Part shown: piece by piece, positions 37,848 through 51,499 of the stretch
Layout: every line of letters begins with the position of its first letter
Numbering within the stretch: the first letter of the stretch is position 1
DNA from: Mangifera indica
Lineage: Eukaryota; Streptophyta; Magnoliopsida; Sapindales; Anacardiaceae
Direction: 5' to 3'
Length of the DNA stretch: 64,000 nucleotides
NCBI RefSeq assembly: GCF_011075055.1
Contig: NC_058137.1
Span: 7,921,463-7,985,462 of the forward strand
The notes under the pieces: generated by a model
The model's database searches: none
The model's input: only the letters and a program-made list of their open reading frames with translations
What the model was told of the DNA's origin: nothing
Program-made: the position numbers and the translations under genes

Positions 37848-38537
37848 TTCTTTCGATCAGAGCTTCAAGATCAAGGAAACGATTCAAAATTTCAGTCAAC
37901 ACAAAAATCAAAACAAAAACTGAATCAGAAAGAGTCAGCAAGATCAAGTCTCTGCCAGCCGCTGTCTCGAGATAACCGACTAGAGAGAGAAAGAGAGAGA
38001 TTTGTTCACTACCGAGTGAAAACAAGAATGGTTACAGTTTGAAAAACACCGGGTGACAAAAATGGACGGTTTTTTATAGTTTGTTTTGGAGATTCATGAA
38101 CACAAAGGTGATGCGGACACGTGGAGGGGGATTAGGTGAGTCATGAGAAAGAAATTGTTTTGACGATTTGACTCCAATGATACACGACAATTAATTAGAA
38201 AGTGACCCTCCTAAGACAAGTTAAGCGGTAACACGTGGCAGATATGTATTCATTGTGGGGCTTTAAATGGGGCCAGAATTTGGTGGGATTACGTGGCAAT
38301 ATAGAAAGGTTACAACTTTGTTGCCTCAAAATTTGAGCAACGTGAATTAGTTTCCTTTTATTTATTTCTTTTGCTTCAAATTTTAATTATTTTTTTCCAA
38401 TTTGGAGTGGATATGATGAATATAAATTATAGATACGTAACGTAATGTTTTCAGACCGTCAATATCAAACGGTCATATATTGAAGTGGCAAAGCACGAAA
38501 GAAAAAAGTCAAACGACTTATTCTCACTATAAGATTT
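37848..38537. other. Promoter/5' UTR of the tomosyn-like gene and upstream flank
   Basis: The likely 5' UTR contains a GA/CT-rich microsatellite (about 37980-38002). Upstream up to 38537 there are no coding features. ACACGTGGCA-type and ACGTGG motifs occur near 38120, 38230 and 38290; these resemble G-box cores but function is not shown. Confidence 0.4.
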
Positions 38538-39245
38538 AGTTTATTTTCAAAAAATATTTATAAGATTTTAAAAATTAAAATATTTATTTATAAATTATTA
38601 AATTTAATTAAAATTGTAAAATTATTATTTTATCATTAAATTTTAAAACCCTTAAAATTTATATCATTTTTCTTCTTAATTTAGAAAATTAACCATTTTC
38701 ATTTAAGATTAAGTTTTAAAATTTTATTTTTTCCCCGATTCTAGGGTTTCATACTTTTTAAATTTTCCCCCAAACTTTTTTAACTCCCTATTTCTAAGGT
38801 TTCATCTCTGATGGCTCTAAAAAATTTGACTATCAACTAGTCTTTTTTGTCAAATCATCGGTGAAATAATAATGTCTAGACAATGAGACATCGTTTAGAC
38901 GTTATCATTTTGCTAGATTTTCATACACACTCCTTTCGCTTTATCAAAAAACATCGTCCTTTCGTCTTTCAAATGTCATCTATTCATTGGATTAGTTCAA
39001 CGGATTAGTTTTCCAAACCCCAAGGGAAAAATGATAACTTTTTAAAATTTAATTCTGAAAAAAAAAATTGTTAGTTTTTTAAACTAAAAGAAGAAAAAAT
39101 GATATAAATTTTTAGAGTTTTAAAGTTTATAAATGAAATAATGATTTTATCCTTATATTTAACTAAAAATTTAACAAAAGTTTAAGAAAATGTGAATATT
39201 TAAGTTTTTGAAATCTCGTAGATAGAATTTTGAAAATCTTACAAT
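38538..39245. mobile_element. Degenerate foldback TIR element
   Basis: About 150-base AT-rich arms (38538-38690 and 39060-39245) are roughly inverted copies, both including TTTATATCATTTTTTCTTCT-like sequence and followed inward by a T/C-rich block. The centre holds ATGTCTAGACAATGAGACAT. Organisation resembles the 9-bp-duplication foldback elements at 44.4, 46.6 and 62 kb, but the ends and target duplication could not be fixed. Confidence 0.45.
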
Positions 39246-39689
39246 ATAGAAATTAAAATTAAAACTTAGAGAACACTCTTGGACCCTTCCCTCAACCTCT
39301 TTGATATGATGATAGTATGGCACCAATTGACTATTTTCCTCCCGAACTTAATGAGAAGTCAATGTATCTAACTATCCGTCAATTTCATTATTGCAAATTG
39401 GTACATAAAAAGACAAAATAGTTATTTTTTCACAAACCCGAAAAAAATAACAATCTCACATTTTGCCCAAAAAAAAAAAACATTTCTCCCAATTTTCTCA
39501 CTAATACCACTTTTCTTCCATCCATCCCCACCCCTTTATTGCCTAAGAAACCCTTATTTCCCCTCATTTTCTATCAAAACAATCACTCCTCTCTCACTAC
39601 ACCTCCCAAAATTACACAAACCCAATGTATACTCCCTAACAACCCGTTTGTAGCATAAAGGGATCAAGATACCAAGTTGTCGTGTCCTA

Positions 39690-40115
39690 ACTCATGCAGG
39701 AATTTTGCCTCAACCATTTCAAGACAGAAAAAACGATCCATTCAAATGGATTCTTCACCACGCAAAACGGGGGCTCATTTTTCAGTGCCCAAAGTAACTT
39801 AATACCATTTGGATTTATACAAAAAGGAGTTTCCAAACAAGACTAAAGCACAAGGTCTAGTTGTTCCATCAGGGCGCCACAAATTAAAGCCCTAAGCTAT
39901 GGCTCAAATGTTGGTTTCTTATCTCATTGTGGCTGGAATTCGATACTTGAAAGTATGGTACATGAGGTGCCTTTCATTACTTGGCCTCTGTTTGCGAAAC
40001 AAATGCTAAACGCTTTAACGTTGCGTGATGGCCTAAAAGTAGGACCAATACTCGAAGCCTATGAAAATTTGCCCGGTGGAAGATAAGAGGTTGCAAAGGT
40101 TGTGAAGAGTCTATC
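39690..40115 (+). pseudogene. UDP-glycosyltransferase (UGT72-like) pseudogene fragment
   Basis: Recognisable pieces in order: PFQDRKNDPFKWILHHAKR (from 39714); then, after an apparent deletion, SAQSNLIPFGFIQKGVSKQ followed by TAA; then in another frame KAQGLVVPS; then after a one-base loss APQIKALSYGSNVGFLSHCG, WNSILESMVHEVPFITWPLF and GLKVGPILEAYEN, then TAA. This includes most of the plant UGT PSPG box (HCGWNS...P) that binds UDP-sugar, and resembles the UGT72 (hydroquinone glucosyltransferase) group. Stops, frameshifts and the missing N-terminal half show it is dead. Degenerate inverted ends resembling the local MULE-type MITEs lie at about 39319 and 40387, so it could be a captured fragment. 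Confidence 0.8.
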
Positions 40116-40387
40116 GCAGGGCAAAAAAAGGTTAAAAATAAGAGAAAGAAAAGAAAAATATAAAATTTTTAAAATAAAAATATAATTTTTTTACTATTAA
40201 TATATATAAATGATATTAAATTTATTATATATTATATACAAAGTAATAAAAATTCTCTTTTTAACAGTAAAAATTAGCATCTAATTTTAATGAATAAATA
40301 AAAAAAATAGATATTTTAAACTAAAAATAGTGAAAATTTATTGTTTCATCAAAACTCGGGTAGAAAATAGTCCTTTGGTCATATTAT

Positions 40388-43300
40388 AGTTATGTTAGAG
40401 AAGTCTAATAAAGATTTGAGTGATTTATAAAAAATAAATAAAAAATTAGTTATATATTTACTAAAATACCCTTATAAACTATGACATGACTATGGCTCTG
40501 TGTCAATCCAAATTTTGAGGAGTAGTTTTGGGCTGGAGTGTATGATCATGGGCTCATTTTAATTTTAAAAAAAACCCTCTTAAAGATAATAAACTCCCTT
40601 AGAAAAATATTTAATATCCCCGACATAAACAGGAAGCGGAGTGGATTCATAATACTTTCTCGTTGCGCTGGATTACTATACTCAAGTTTAGTTTGAATAA
40701 TATTTTATTATCAAAATAGATAAATTATTTAAAAAATTATTAGGTATAAATAATTATTATATTTAGTTAAAGATTATAAAATAATATTAATAAATTATTT
40801 TATTTAAATATCATTGAATATAATTATTTTTAAATATTTTTAAATTATTTATTATATTAATTAAAAATAAATTTATTTTTCTTAACAAATTAATAAATAA
40901 TAATATAATTATAATAAAATCAAAAGTACTTTAGTAATATTTTAATACCTAAGGTGAATGTGGTAATCAGATTATCACTTATATTACCTATCACATCGGT
41001 ATTAGTAATAGAAGATCACTGTAATATTTTATTATTGACAAACCAAATAAGGTAATGTAAGTAATAAAAAATAAATTACCAAGATAATCTTTAAATCTCT
41101 AAAACTAAACGACCCCTTAGGGTTTGTGTTTGAGTTTAAGTGTAAAAATTAAATTTTGTCAAATTTAAGTTTAAAATGTATTTGACTTTCCAAGTTTGTA
41201 AGTATAAAAAAATTTAATTTGAATCGATTAAAATAATACCGTTTTAATTTATATATGTTAAATCAATACCATTACAGTTGTTTTTTTTTTTTGGTTCGAT
41301 ACTGTAATCAAATTTGAATTGAACTTAAATTCAACTCCTCTCAAATAAACCAAGTTCAAACTAGTTTGAAGGAAGCTCAACTCCTCTCAAACAAAATTGA
41401 ATTCGAATTAACTCAAACTTATACTCAAATCAATTTGAATCCAACCATACTTTTCAATAACAACATATATTAACAATAAAAGAGTATTTATTATTTTAAT
41501 ACGCCCCATCTATTATAAACTCTCTTTTTTTTTTTTTAAACAAGTCTAAAGAATCTAAATGTATTTTATAAAGCATTTCGAATTTTTTTTTTAATATTTA
41601 AAAATTGATTTCATCAATGCAAATAATATAATTATGAAAAAGTAAGTTTTCATAATTTTTTTCATTAACTGATCAAGAAATTTCATACTTTGTTTCCGTA
41701 TTTATTTATTTCTTTCTTTCTTTTCTCCAAAATTGAGCTTACCCATTTGGAGTTTGTATAATCCAGTTTAAATTGTAAAACTAGATCGAATCATTTAAAA
41801 ATTATGGTTTGATTTGGTTTATAAAATAGTTTAGTTTAGATTGATAAATTTTTTGAAAACAATTTTCAATTTGAGTTACAGTTTAGACAATTTTTAAACT
41901 GAATCAAATCATTAACGGTGTATATATATATAAAATTAAGTATACAACTTGTTTTTTCATATTTATTTTTCATGTTTATATTATATTTTAGAAAATTATA
42001 ATTAAATTAATTTTATTAAATAATATATATTTAGAAGTTGATAATTTTAATAGGTTCAAGTCGTAATCTAAATTGGAGTAAACCATATTTTTTTAGTTTG
42101 GTTTAATTTAAAAATTTTCTAAACTATTTATTTCAGTTTGATTTGAAAAAGTTTTCAAAATATATCAAATCGGATTGTACACACCGCTATTACACATTGT
42201 TACCCATCATTATGCAACTAGAACTTAGTCTTTCACACACGCTTATCTCATCATCAACATAATGTCTCAACATAGACGAGCATACAACTTTTGTTAGTAA
42301 TGTATAGATAACTCACATTACCTAGACAAATGAATAATCTTAAGGTGGGTATATGCTCTCTGAGTAAGAAGATACTCGATTGAATCAAGTATGATCATGT
42401 GTCCACCCCAATCAAGCTATTCAAATTGTTGGAAGTATTGTTTCATGAACACATTAAATGTAAAGTGATTGAGTTAGTAAAATAAAATTGAATGGAAAAC
42501 GATAATTTTATACTTAATCTCCTTTAACGTGAAATAATCTTAATAGTACATGTACTCTTTCAATCAAATAGACATACAAACCTAGTGAAATTTTCAAGCA
42601 CCACTTGCCTCATAGAGTATAATTTCTAAGTTCTCTCCAAAAGACTTTCAATTATTTTTTCTAATTATTCTATGTAAACACATTATAAAAGTGTAAATAA
42701 CACCATAATGTCAACGGAGGTGTTGCTTAGGCCAAACCACTTTAAAAACTCTATTTTTTACTTTCTTTTTTTATTGATTTTGCTATTTTTGTTATTTACA
42801 AGACACTTGTCGTAACACTCTGATAACTTCATTAATGTAATATCTTCAAATAGTTTCCTACTTGCATTGGTACAAAATTCTTGTATCAATACCCATATAA
42901 TGAGTTCTCATCTTATCTTTTGTTTAAACAAGTTGGACACGATAAATTCTTATGAAAATAATATTGATTGGAGTTTGAGGGTATTAATAGGTGTTGAAGA
43001 GAAATAAGTACTATCAAGGAATGCTTCGAGACTTTGCCAAGAGATGAAAAAGCTACAATAAATTTGATTTAAGAGAAACAAAAGATAGTGATTGTTCGGC
43101 ACAACTTATGATTATTGGATTATAATTATGAATTATGAGTATTTAAATAAATGATTATATGATAATCAATTATAATAAAATTATGTATATATATATATTT
43201 TAATATATAATTGAGTACACATATAATATGTTGTCATGTGTTGAGTAATTTTGAATTAACGATAAAATAACACTCAATCATATGATAATATGTCAATTGT

Positions 43301-44414
43301 ATATTTAACTGTGTAATAAAAAATATATACATATAGCGTGGCTCAATCAATTATTGTATATTTGGGGCAACTTATGAATGTGTCCATTTGGCAAGTAGTT
43401 TAAAAAATTGATTATTTTATTAAAATATTTAATATGTTTAATACTTGGATTAGAAAAGTAAAGAATTCGTTAAATTTAATAATCCAATGATTATTTAATC
43501 AAATAATCTAAAAATCAAAATTAAATAAGCTATGCTAAACAAAAATTGACCATGAAACTATCAGAAAGGGTTGATTTGAAACAAAAAGATAATGTATATT
43601 TGTTCATTAAATTTTCAAAATAATTTTGATATTATTGGGACTGAAATATAACACTAACTAAGCGATGAATAAACCCATTTAAAAGTTGATTTGGGGTGGT
43701 GTGTGTGTGATTAAGAAAGAAGACCCAATTCTGATTGTCAGCCCAAAACCAAATTGAAAGCACTGGGGAGTAAACATTGTACAAACGAAAGCAAAAACCC
43801 CACCCCACACACAGCAAAGACAGTAGACAGGGGGTCCATTGCATTAGTAAGGAAGCTCCCTAACAAACAGCCTTAAAAATAATGGAAGAATGCAACTTTA
43901 CAATCAATAGTCTTGTCGTTCCACGTTGTTCTCAATTAAAGCTTAGCCTAACTCTTCAAATCCAAAGGCCCCAGCCCAATAATGCTATTATATTTCATTC
44001 ACACTTTACCCTAAACTCACCCACACCACGAATGCTCTTTTCCATTATGACACAATGAGGCTCCCCTTTACAACTAAACCACCCATCACCTCCATCACTT
44101 GTTTTTCTTTTGCCTTTTTCTTGGGAATCCCCCACAACCCACCCCACTCTCCCCTTCTCTGTTTTAGAATTCCCATAAATACTATTTTAAATTTAGGTTC
44201 AACCTTATTAAAAGAAAAAAGAGTTCAACTAACAAAAAATATATTCATATTATAAAAATAAAAGTTTAATTCAATTAATAATATTTTAAGATCAAATTTT
44301 TAACTTATTTAATATAATAATTATATAGTAAATTATTAAATTTAAAATTTTATTTATTTAATATAATTGATTTCACTCAAATAATAATTTCTCATATATA
44401 TATATATGATAAAA
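40388..44414. other. Gene-free AT-rich stretch
   Basis: No coding region is supported. It is low-complexity AT sequence with pyrimidine tracts at 41280-41300 and 41520-41540. A MITE-like palindrome lies around 43150-43345, with the core GAGTAATTTTGAATTAACG and the inverted partner CACTCAATCATATGATAATA, related to the 172-bp MITE family. At 43680-44160 there is GT- and C-rich sequence with no recognisable exon. Confidence 0.5.
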
Positions 44415-45051
44415 GGCCAAAGGACTTATTTCCACCCAAAGTATCTTTTAATCTTAAGTTTCTATCTCTTAACTATGAAAATCTCAAATACTCACTTATA
44501 GAGGGTTAAGTCTGTTAGTTTCAAGGATGAAATCGTTATTTTATTTGTAATATTAAAAATAAATTAAAATTTAATCTCGTTTCTTCCCTCAAACCTTAAA
44601 AACTAAAAGTTTGCTCTCTACACTAAGTTTTAAAAAAGGACATTCCCCTCTTAAGGTTTAGTTTTCAATCTTTGATGTTAAATCCGATGTCATCGCTGGC
44701 GATAAAGATTCATTGACACATCATCATGTTTCGAAGGTCTCTCTTCCCATTTTTGGAATGCCAACAAACGTATATCTAGTTTAGAAAGACGAATAGCTTC
44801 GTCTTGACACTGGAGATTGAAAACTAAACTCTAGGGGGGGAATGTCATTTTTTTAAAACTTGTTTTATGAAAAAAATAGTTAGTTTTTTTGATTTAAAGG
44901 GGGAGGGGGGAAGGGGAGAAGAGATAATATTTTAAGATGTTAGGATTATGTTAATTTTAACCACTCATAAATAGGTAAATAAGATTTTTAAAATTAAGGA
45001 GTGGGAACTTGAGATTAGAGGATACTTTGGATGGAAAATAATCCTTTGGCC
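44415..45051. mobile_element. Foldback MULE-type MITE, copy 1 (637 bp)
   Basis: Starts GGCCAAAGGACTTATTTCCA; the right end is the inverted GGAAAATAATCCTTTGGCC. The 9-bp flanks ATGATAAAA and ATTATAAAT match 7 of 9. The arms contain TCTCTTAACTATGAAAATCT-like sequence shared with the copies at 46.6 and 62 kb. Non-coding. Confidence 0.7.
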
Positions 45052-45060
45052 ATTATAAAT

Positions 45061-46600
45061 GAAAAAGTAAGAGATGTGAGTGATGAAATCATATGGTATT
45101 TTGAGTGGACAAATACATTACTTTGAAAATACATCTCACTAAACCAATTACTCTAACTTGTCAACTCAAAGTACCATTTTAATGTTACTTCTGTTTCGTT
45201 GCTCTTGATGGGTAAAGTTTATATTTTTTTATACAAAAATTCAGGGAAAATTTTGGATTATTAAATGTTATATTTGATACTCTAAGAATAAAATAATTAG
45301 ATAATATTAATTAAAATAATTAACTTTAAGACAACTCTAACCATCTAATAAAATAGAAAACTTCAATCATAAAACGTTGTACCTATGACTTTCCAAAACA
45401 AGTCTCTGTTGTTGAACAGCATTTGACATTGTGTTCTGAATATGTTCAAAATACATTATAAATCAATGAAGATTCTTTTTAGCTTATGTAAAATTCAAAG
45501 ACAAGAAACAAAAGAGTCAAAGGGGGCAAAAACAGATAACGCATTCACTTCTGATCATAAAATCGATCAACGGCTCTGATTGGCGAGGGAGTATGGTGGG
45601 TAGTGAGTTGGATACGCAGTGAATAAGAATAAAAATAATAGTTCTATAATACGCCCTGTTTTACATAGGGTTGGTGTTCGTCTTTCGGTTTTGATTTGCA
45701 TTCAAAACCAATCTACTCAAATTCTGATTTCGATTCTATCTTATAATGAATTAGAATCAGAATTGAAATCTAGATATAAAATAGATGGCTCAAATATGAA
45801 CACTTGGATTGTTGTGGTCAAGGTTTGAAGCCGTGCATTTAGTTTTATATGATCCTCTTGTGTCGTCATCAAGAGAAGATAAGAATAAATACATTTGATT
45901 TTTATTTATTAATATATGTTAATTGTCCTTATTTGCCCGGAATTCTAGTTTATTTCTTTTTTTTTTTTTATATTGAAATGGGCAAAAAAACTAGTCTTAA
46001 TTAGCGTGGATAACTTTTAATACTATTAGGATTTACACAAAAATAATATGATAGGATCTGAATCGATTAAAATGTTTGGGAGATTTATTATTTTAATAGA
46101 ATTTGTTAGGGATAAATTATAGAAATATTGAAAGATAATATTAATAAATGTTAAAATCTTTATAGATTGCATATGATTGTATCTTTATATAATTACTATT
46201 ACTTATATTATTGTTTATTTTATTTTATTATTAAAGAGTAATAATTTTATTTAATTAGCCAGACTATAGACGTATTTTAGAGGTTTTACTTATATTATAA
46301 TGTATTTTATTAATAGTAGATTTGACTAATTTGGTTAAGAAATTAAAATTATGAAAACACTTTAGAAGTTAAAAATAATAGATAATTTCGAGTCAGTTTG
46401 AATCAAGTCTGGTCAACATGAATATTAAAGAATTGGGTTAGAGTTAAAACATTTTGATACAATTTTAATTCTGATCGGACTAGAGTTAAAGATCTTTGAC
46501 ATGATACGAACACGATCTGATGACACAAATTGTTGGGTTTAGTCTTAATGTTAGCTATTAGTGGGTGACCAGTCGTTCAACTTTTTGAGCATTTTATTTT
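45061..46600. other. Gene-free stretch between foldback MITEs
   Basis: AT-rich DNA. A short open frame at 45619-45828 has no recognisable domain and no splice context, so it is not called as a gene. Confidence 0.5.
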
Positions 46601-47366
46601 GGCCAAATGACTATTTCCCACCCAAGGTTTGATACAAGCAAAACTTTTCACTCATTAACTATGAAAAATCTAATTACCTACCTATATATCAAATTTCACT
46701 GTTACTATTAGGAGTAAAATTGTCATTTAATAAAAATATTTAAAAAATTATAAATTCATCATGTTTTTCCCCATCAGGTTTAAAAATTAACAATTTTCTC
46801 CTAAACCCAAAGTTTGAAAACTAATTATTTCGCCCCAAGGGTTTGCATTTTCTCTCTTATCATTTCTCTAGTGACCAGACCTGACCAACCTCCTCCCTCT
46901 CATCTCTCGAACGAGGAAAAATCATCAGCCAAGCGTTGTCAATGCACAGATCGGTTGGATGAAGAGTTAAAGTCTTCATCTGACTGATCTGTGATGTCTG
47001 ACCAACGAATCATCAGTCGATCTCTTATTGGCCTATGATTCATCCTCGTTTAAGGGATGGCAAGGAGGAGGCTGGCTGAATTCATTTGCCAGAGAATCGA
47101 CAAGAGAGAAAATGCAAACCCTAGGATGAAAATAGGCATTTTTCAAACTTTGGGTTTAGGAGAAAATTGTTAGTTTTTAAACTCAGAGGAAAAACGTGAT
47201 GAATTTATAATTTTTTAAATATTTTTATTAAATAACAATTTTACCCCTGATAGTAACAATGAAATTTAACAGACAGGTGAGTATTTAGATTTTTCACAAT
47301 TAACGGATGAAAAGTTAGGTTTGCATCAAACTTTAGGAAGGGAATAGTCATTTGGCCTTTTATTTT
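46592..47366. mobile_element. Foldback MULE-type MITE, copy 2 (757 bp)
   Basis: The element spans 46601-47357, from GGCCAAATGACTATTTCCCA to AATAGTCATTTGGCC, with a perfect 9-bp duplication TTTTATTTT (46592-46600, 47358-47366). Its two halves are inverted copies almost to the centre near 46965, where GATGAAG and CTTCATC are separated by nine bases. The 9-bp duplication places it with Mutator. The interior shares ACAGATCTGTG-like and ATTGGCCTATGATTCATCCT sequence with the 62-kb copy. Confidence 0.9.
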
Positions 47367-47927
47367 AAGGTAACATGAGAGCCATTAATTATGGATACTA
47401 TTAAGCTAAAATATGAGAAAACCAGACATTGGATAGAATTATGCAGAATGAAATTTGAAATATAATACAAATTTTAGATAGGAATTAGAATCTATCTATA
47501 ACTTATAAGGTTAGTTTCAGACAAGAATCGATCTTACAAACTTTAAATTTCAACTCTTATTATTCTGATTTCTGTTTCGTAAATTTTTATAGAATATCCG
47601 AACTCTTTCAACCCTAGTTTTAATTTTACGTAGCACCAAATGCACGTGTGATGCACACCACAAAATCAATCAATTACCTAGTAGCTGAAATTTACACTTA
47701 TTATATCAACCACTTTAATTAGTTAGTTAATTTAATTGTTATTCTCTCCATCCCATATAGATTTGTTTTTAAAATAATATTATGTGCAATAATATTATTT
47801 ATTTAGGTATTAATATGATAAATATTATTATATTATTGATTATTATATTATTTATTAAATCCAAAATCAACATAACAATACATTACCAATGCTCAGTTAT
47901 ATGTAAGAGGTTTTATTGTTGTTTTAA

Positions 47928-47959
<32 letters not shown>

Positions 47960-48073
47960 ATGTTCATGGAGAGCTATAAAAATATTAAAATTTGAATAAT
48001 AATGAAATACAAGATATCTCAATCTAGAATAATAATAAAATATAAGAAAATTAAAATTAAAGAAAAGAGAGTT
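47367..48073. other. Gene-free stretch with a TA microsatellite
   Basis: AT-rich. An alternating TA tract lies at about 47932-47959. No gene features are seen. Confidence 0.5.
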
Positions 48074-48078
48074 GATAT

Positions 48079-48535
48079 TGTGAAAATGTAAAAAATCCAA
48101 GTACCAGAAAAGAAAATAAGAAAAACTAAGAGCTAAGATTTCATGAAAAATACCTCTGATCACATTAATTGGAAAGAACGGGATTACAAAGGTTTTTCTT
48201 TTTATATCAACAAAATAACAACACAAAACTAATTGTCAGTTAAGAAGCCTTAAAAGACTAACTCCTATCATCGATCTCTAACAAACCATTGATCAACTGC
48301 CATTGGATTTTTAATCAAAAGTCACGCAATTTAAGACTTCAGTTTCAGATGAAAGGTAAAACGTGTAAAAGAAATTAACTTGTTGTCTATTGAGTTCAAC
48401 CGAATTTAAGTAAAAATATCAAACACAATAATGACACATTTGCTTAAGTAAAACAACCCGTTTTGTTATTTCTCTCATCCTCCTCTGTTGTATTTTCTTT
48501 TAACCAAAACACACTTTTTGACATTTTCCTCAACA
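48079..48535 (-). repeat. 3' LTR of the copia element
   Basis: Direct repeat of 53911-54364. It begins TGTGAAAATG and ends CCTCAACA on the plus strand, followed by the complement of the polypurine tract. Confidence 0.9.
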
Positions 48536-48699
48536 CCCTCCTTTAAGTCTATAGCTTTTGCAATATAACTAATATACATTAGAAAATGTTGATTCTGCAA
48601 AAATGTTCATCAATTCCACCTAATTCTAGGTCTGGAATAACTAGATAGACCACCTCAATACTTGAATAGTAAAAAAAATCAAACAAGAAGGAGAGAAAT

Positions 48700-50700
48700 C
48701 ATATATTGTCATAACCCCTGAAACTTTACCAACTGTACTCCTTTCTGGGATGAAGTTCCACTTAATTATGTGACATTCCTCCTTGAGATAAACCTCTAAT
48801 CCATTGTCAAAAAGAACCAAACTTTTTCCTTAGCAAAGACTCTATTCCATTACCTACAAGAACCAAACTCCAACCACTTACGCTATTCACAAGATTCCTC
48901 CCTAAGCAAATGCTCTACTCCACTACCAGCAATAACAAAACTCCAATCATTCACACTATACAGAAGTACAACTTAGCACACAAACCTATTTCTCATCACC
49001 ATTATATCCAACTGCTAACTAACATATCAGAGTCAAGGATGCTTGCTCATCTATTGATTTCCACCTTTGATTGATTTTGTCAAATCTAGTAATTCATCTA
49101 CACCTCTAATAGATTGAATTTAAACAGACTCTAGCCAACTCAAAACATTCATTTTAGTCCTCAATTCTTGAAACCTGACAATAGACAAAGACTTAGTAAG
49201 AATGTCAGCTATTTAATACTAAGTAGGGATATACTAAAACTTCAGACTCTTAGTTGTAACTTGCTCCTTAACATAATGAACATCTATTTCTATATGTTTA
49301 ATTCTACTATGAAAAATAACATTTGAGGCTAGATGTTTTGCACTAGTTGGAGTGTTAAACTAGGAAACCTTTATCTCTTGCAGAAGACCTTTCAACCAAG
49401 CAATTTTAGTAACCACCTGACTCACTGCCTTGTACTCAGTTTTTGTTGATGAGAGTGCTACCACTCTTTGCTTTCTAAACCCCAATTAAATCAGATTTGA
49501 TCCAAAAAAACCTTAAAACCACTAGTTGATTGTTTATCTCCTAAGTTACCAACCTAATTAGCATTTCCATAAACCTTTGTAGTCTGAACAAAAATAGGTT
49601 TAAAAAAAAAACCATACTCTTGAATTCCGTTAATATATCTTAGAACTCTCTTACATGCTTGCCATTGTAACACTAAAAGATCTTTCAAAAATTGACTCAA
49701 CTTATTCACAACAAATGACAAATTAGGTCTTGTTAAAGCTAGATATTAGAGTGTCTTAATAGTGCTTCTAAAAAGTGTAGGATTACTAAAGGATTCACTG
49801 TCCCTCATAAACAGTTTTGTCTCAACAAACATTGGAGTTTGACAAGCCTTAGCATCAACCATCTGTGTTTTAACTAACAATTCTGCAACATATTTTGGTT
49901 GGCACAAATGCAACCTACCACCAATCCTATGAGCTTTAATACCTAGGAAAAAACTAAGCTTTCCTAGGTCTTTTAAAGCAAACTAGTTGTTGAAGTCTAA
50001 AATCAGAGATTTAATATAAGCATTATCAGACGTTGTCAAGAGAATATTATCAACATAGATTAAAACAAATGTTGTGACTTCTTGAGAACAAAAAATAAAC
50101 AGGCTAGAATATAAGACAATATTCACAAACCCCCTATCAATTAAAGCTCTTTTAAGCTTATCATATTAGACTTTAGAGGTTTGTTTTAGGCTATATAATG
50201 CCTTTTTCAACTTGCATACAAAATGTGGTTTAAAACTATCCACAAACCCTTAAGGTTGGCTCATATATACCTCTTCTTGCAAATCTCCATTGAGAAATAC
50301 ATTATTTATATTTATCTGATGCATACTCTAATTATAGGTCATTACAAGTGTAAGAATAACCCTAATGGTTACTACCTTAACTATTGGACTAAAAGTGTCT
50401 AGATAATCTAGTAGTTTGTTAGAACCCCTTTACCACCAATCTAGCCTTCAACTTTTGCATAGATCCATCAATATTCAATTTTGTTTTAAACACCCACTTA
50501 TGACCAACTAAGTGTTAAATAGTTATGGGTGGAACTAACTCCCATGTTTGATTTTTTACTAAAGCTTCATACTCTACTTCCTTGGCTTTAAACCAACCAG
50601 AATGATTTAAAGCTTCATACACTAACACAAACTCTTTAGGTACTGCTTCAGACAAAAAAGAAAAAGTTCTAATTGGTGGAAGGTGACTTGTCTTTGCTCT
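48700..50700 (-). pseudogene. Copia reverse transcriptase / RNase H remnant
   Basis: No long open frame remains, but translated minus-strand pieces such as NNVFLNGDLQEEVYMSQP (about 50310-50260), YVDNILLTTSDN (about 50065-50025, in place of the usual YVDD) and KDLGKLSFFLGIKAHRIGG are recognisable copia RT blocks. RNase H pieces follow toward 48.8 kb. Multiple stops interrupt it. Confidence 0.75.
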
Positions 50701-51499
50701 TGGTTACATAGGATGGATAAAGATATTTTTAGAAAAAGTATATGATAATTTGGAATACTTAGGAAGTGCAACTTCTTGCTGACATGTGTTATAAGTGTTT
50801 GAAGAATAAGATATGGTTAATAAGATGGATGACTTTGTGTGTGCAGTTTGAGATTTTGAAATTAAGGTAACAGGATGTTGGATTGGAGTTAATAGTATAC
50901 ATTTAGTAGAAGTAGGTTGAGTGTCTGTGATAATGTGAGTTATGGAGAAAGATTTATTAAGATTTTGTGCATTGTAAGCATTTACAACATCAGAGTTTGT
51001 AAAGATTGAGACACCACCACTATTGCTGTTAGAACTAATTGTTTCAGAAGGCAAATAAAAATTCAAGGTAGAAAAAGAAGGCTTTGATGTTGGTGTAGGA
51101 AAAACCAGATTAGAAAATTCTTTATCAGTTTTGAAAGGAAAATCAATTTCATTAAACTTAGCAAAAGTTGACAAAAAGATCTTACTATACTTACTAAGAC
51201 ATTTATACCTTTTATGTTGCAAGCTATACCTTAGAAATACACACTTTTAGGTATGATAATTGAATTTGTGTTGACTGTATGGTCTAAGAAAGGGATAATA
51301 TGCATAACCAAAAACTTTAAGCATAGAATAATCTAGAGATTTTTGGAATAGTAATTGATAAGGAGTATTGTTGTCAAGAATGGGTGTGGGCATCCTATTT
51401 ATCAAGAATACAATAGTTTGAAAGGAGTCCTACTAGAAACTAAGAGGTAACTTAGCTTAAGATAACAAAACCAAGCCCAATTCTACAATGTGTTTGTGT

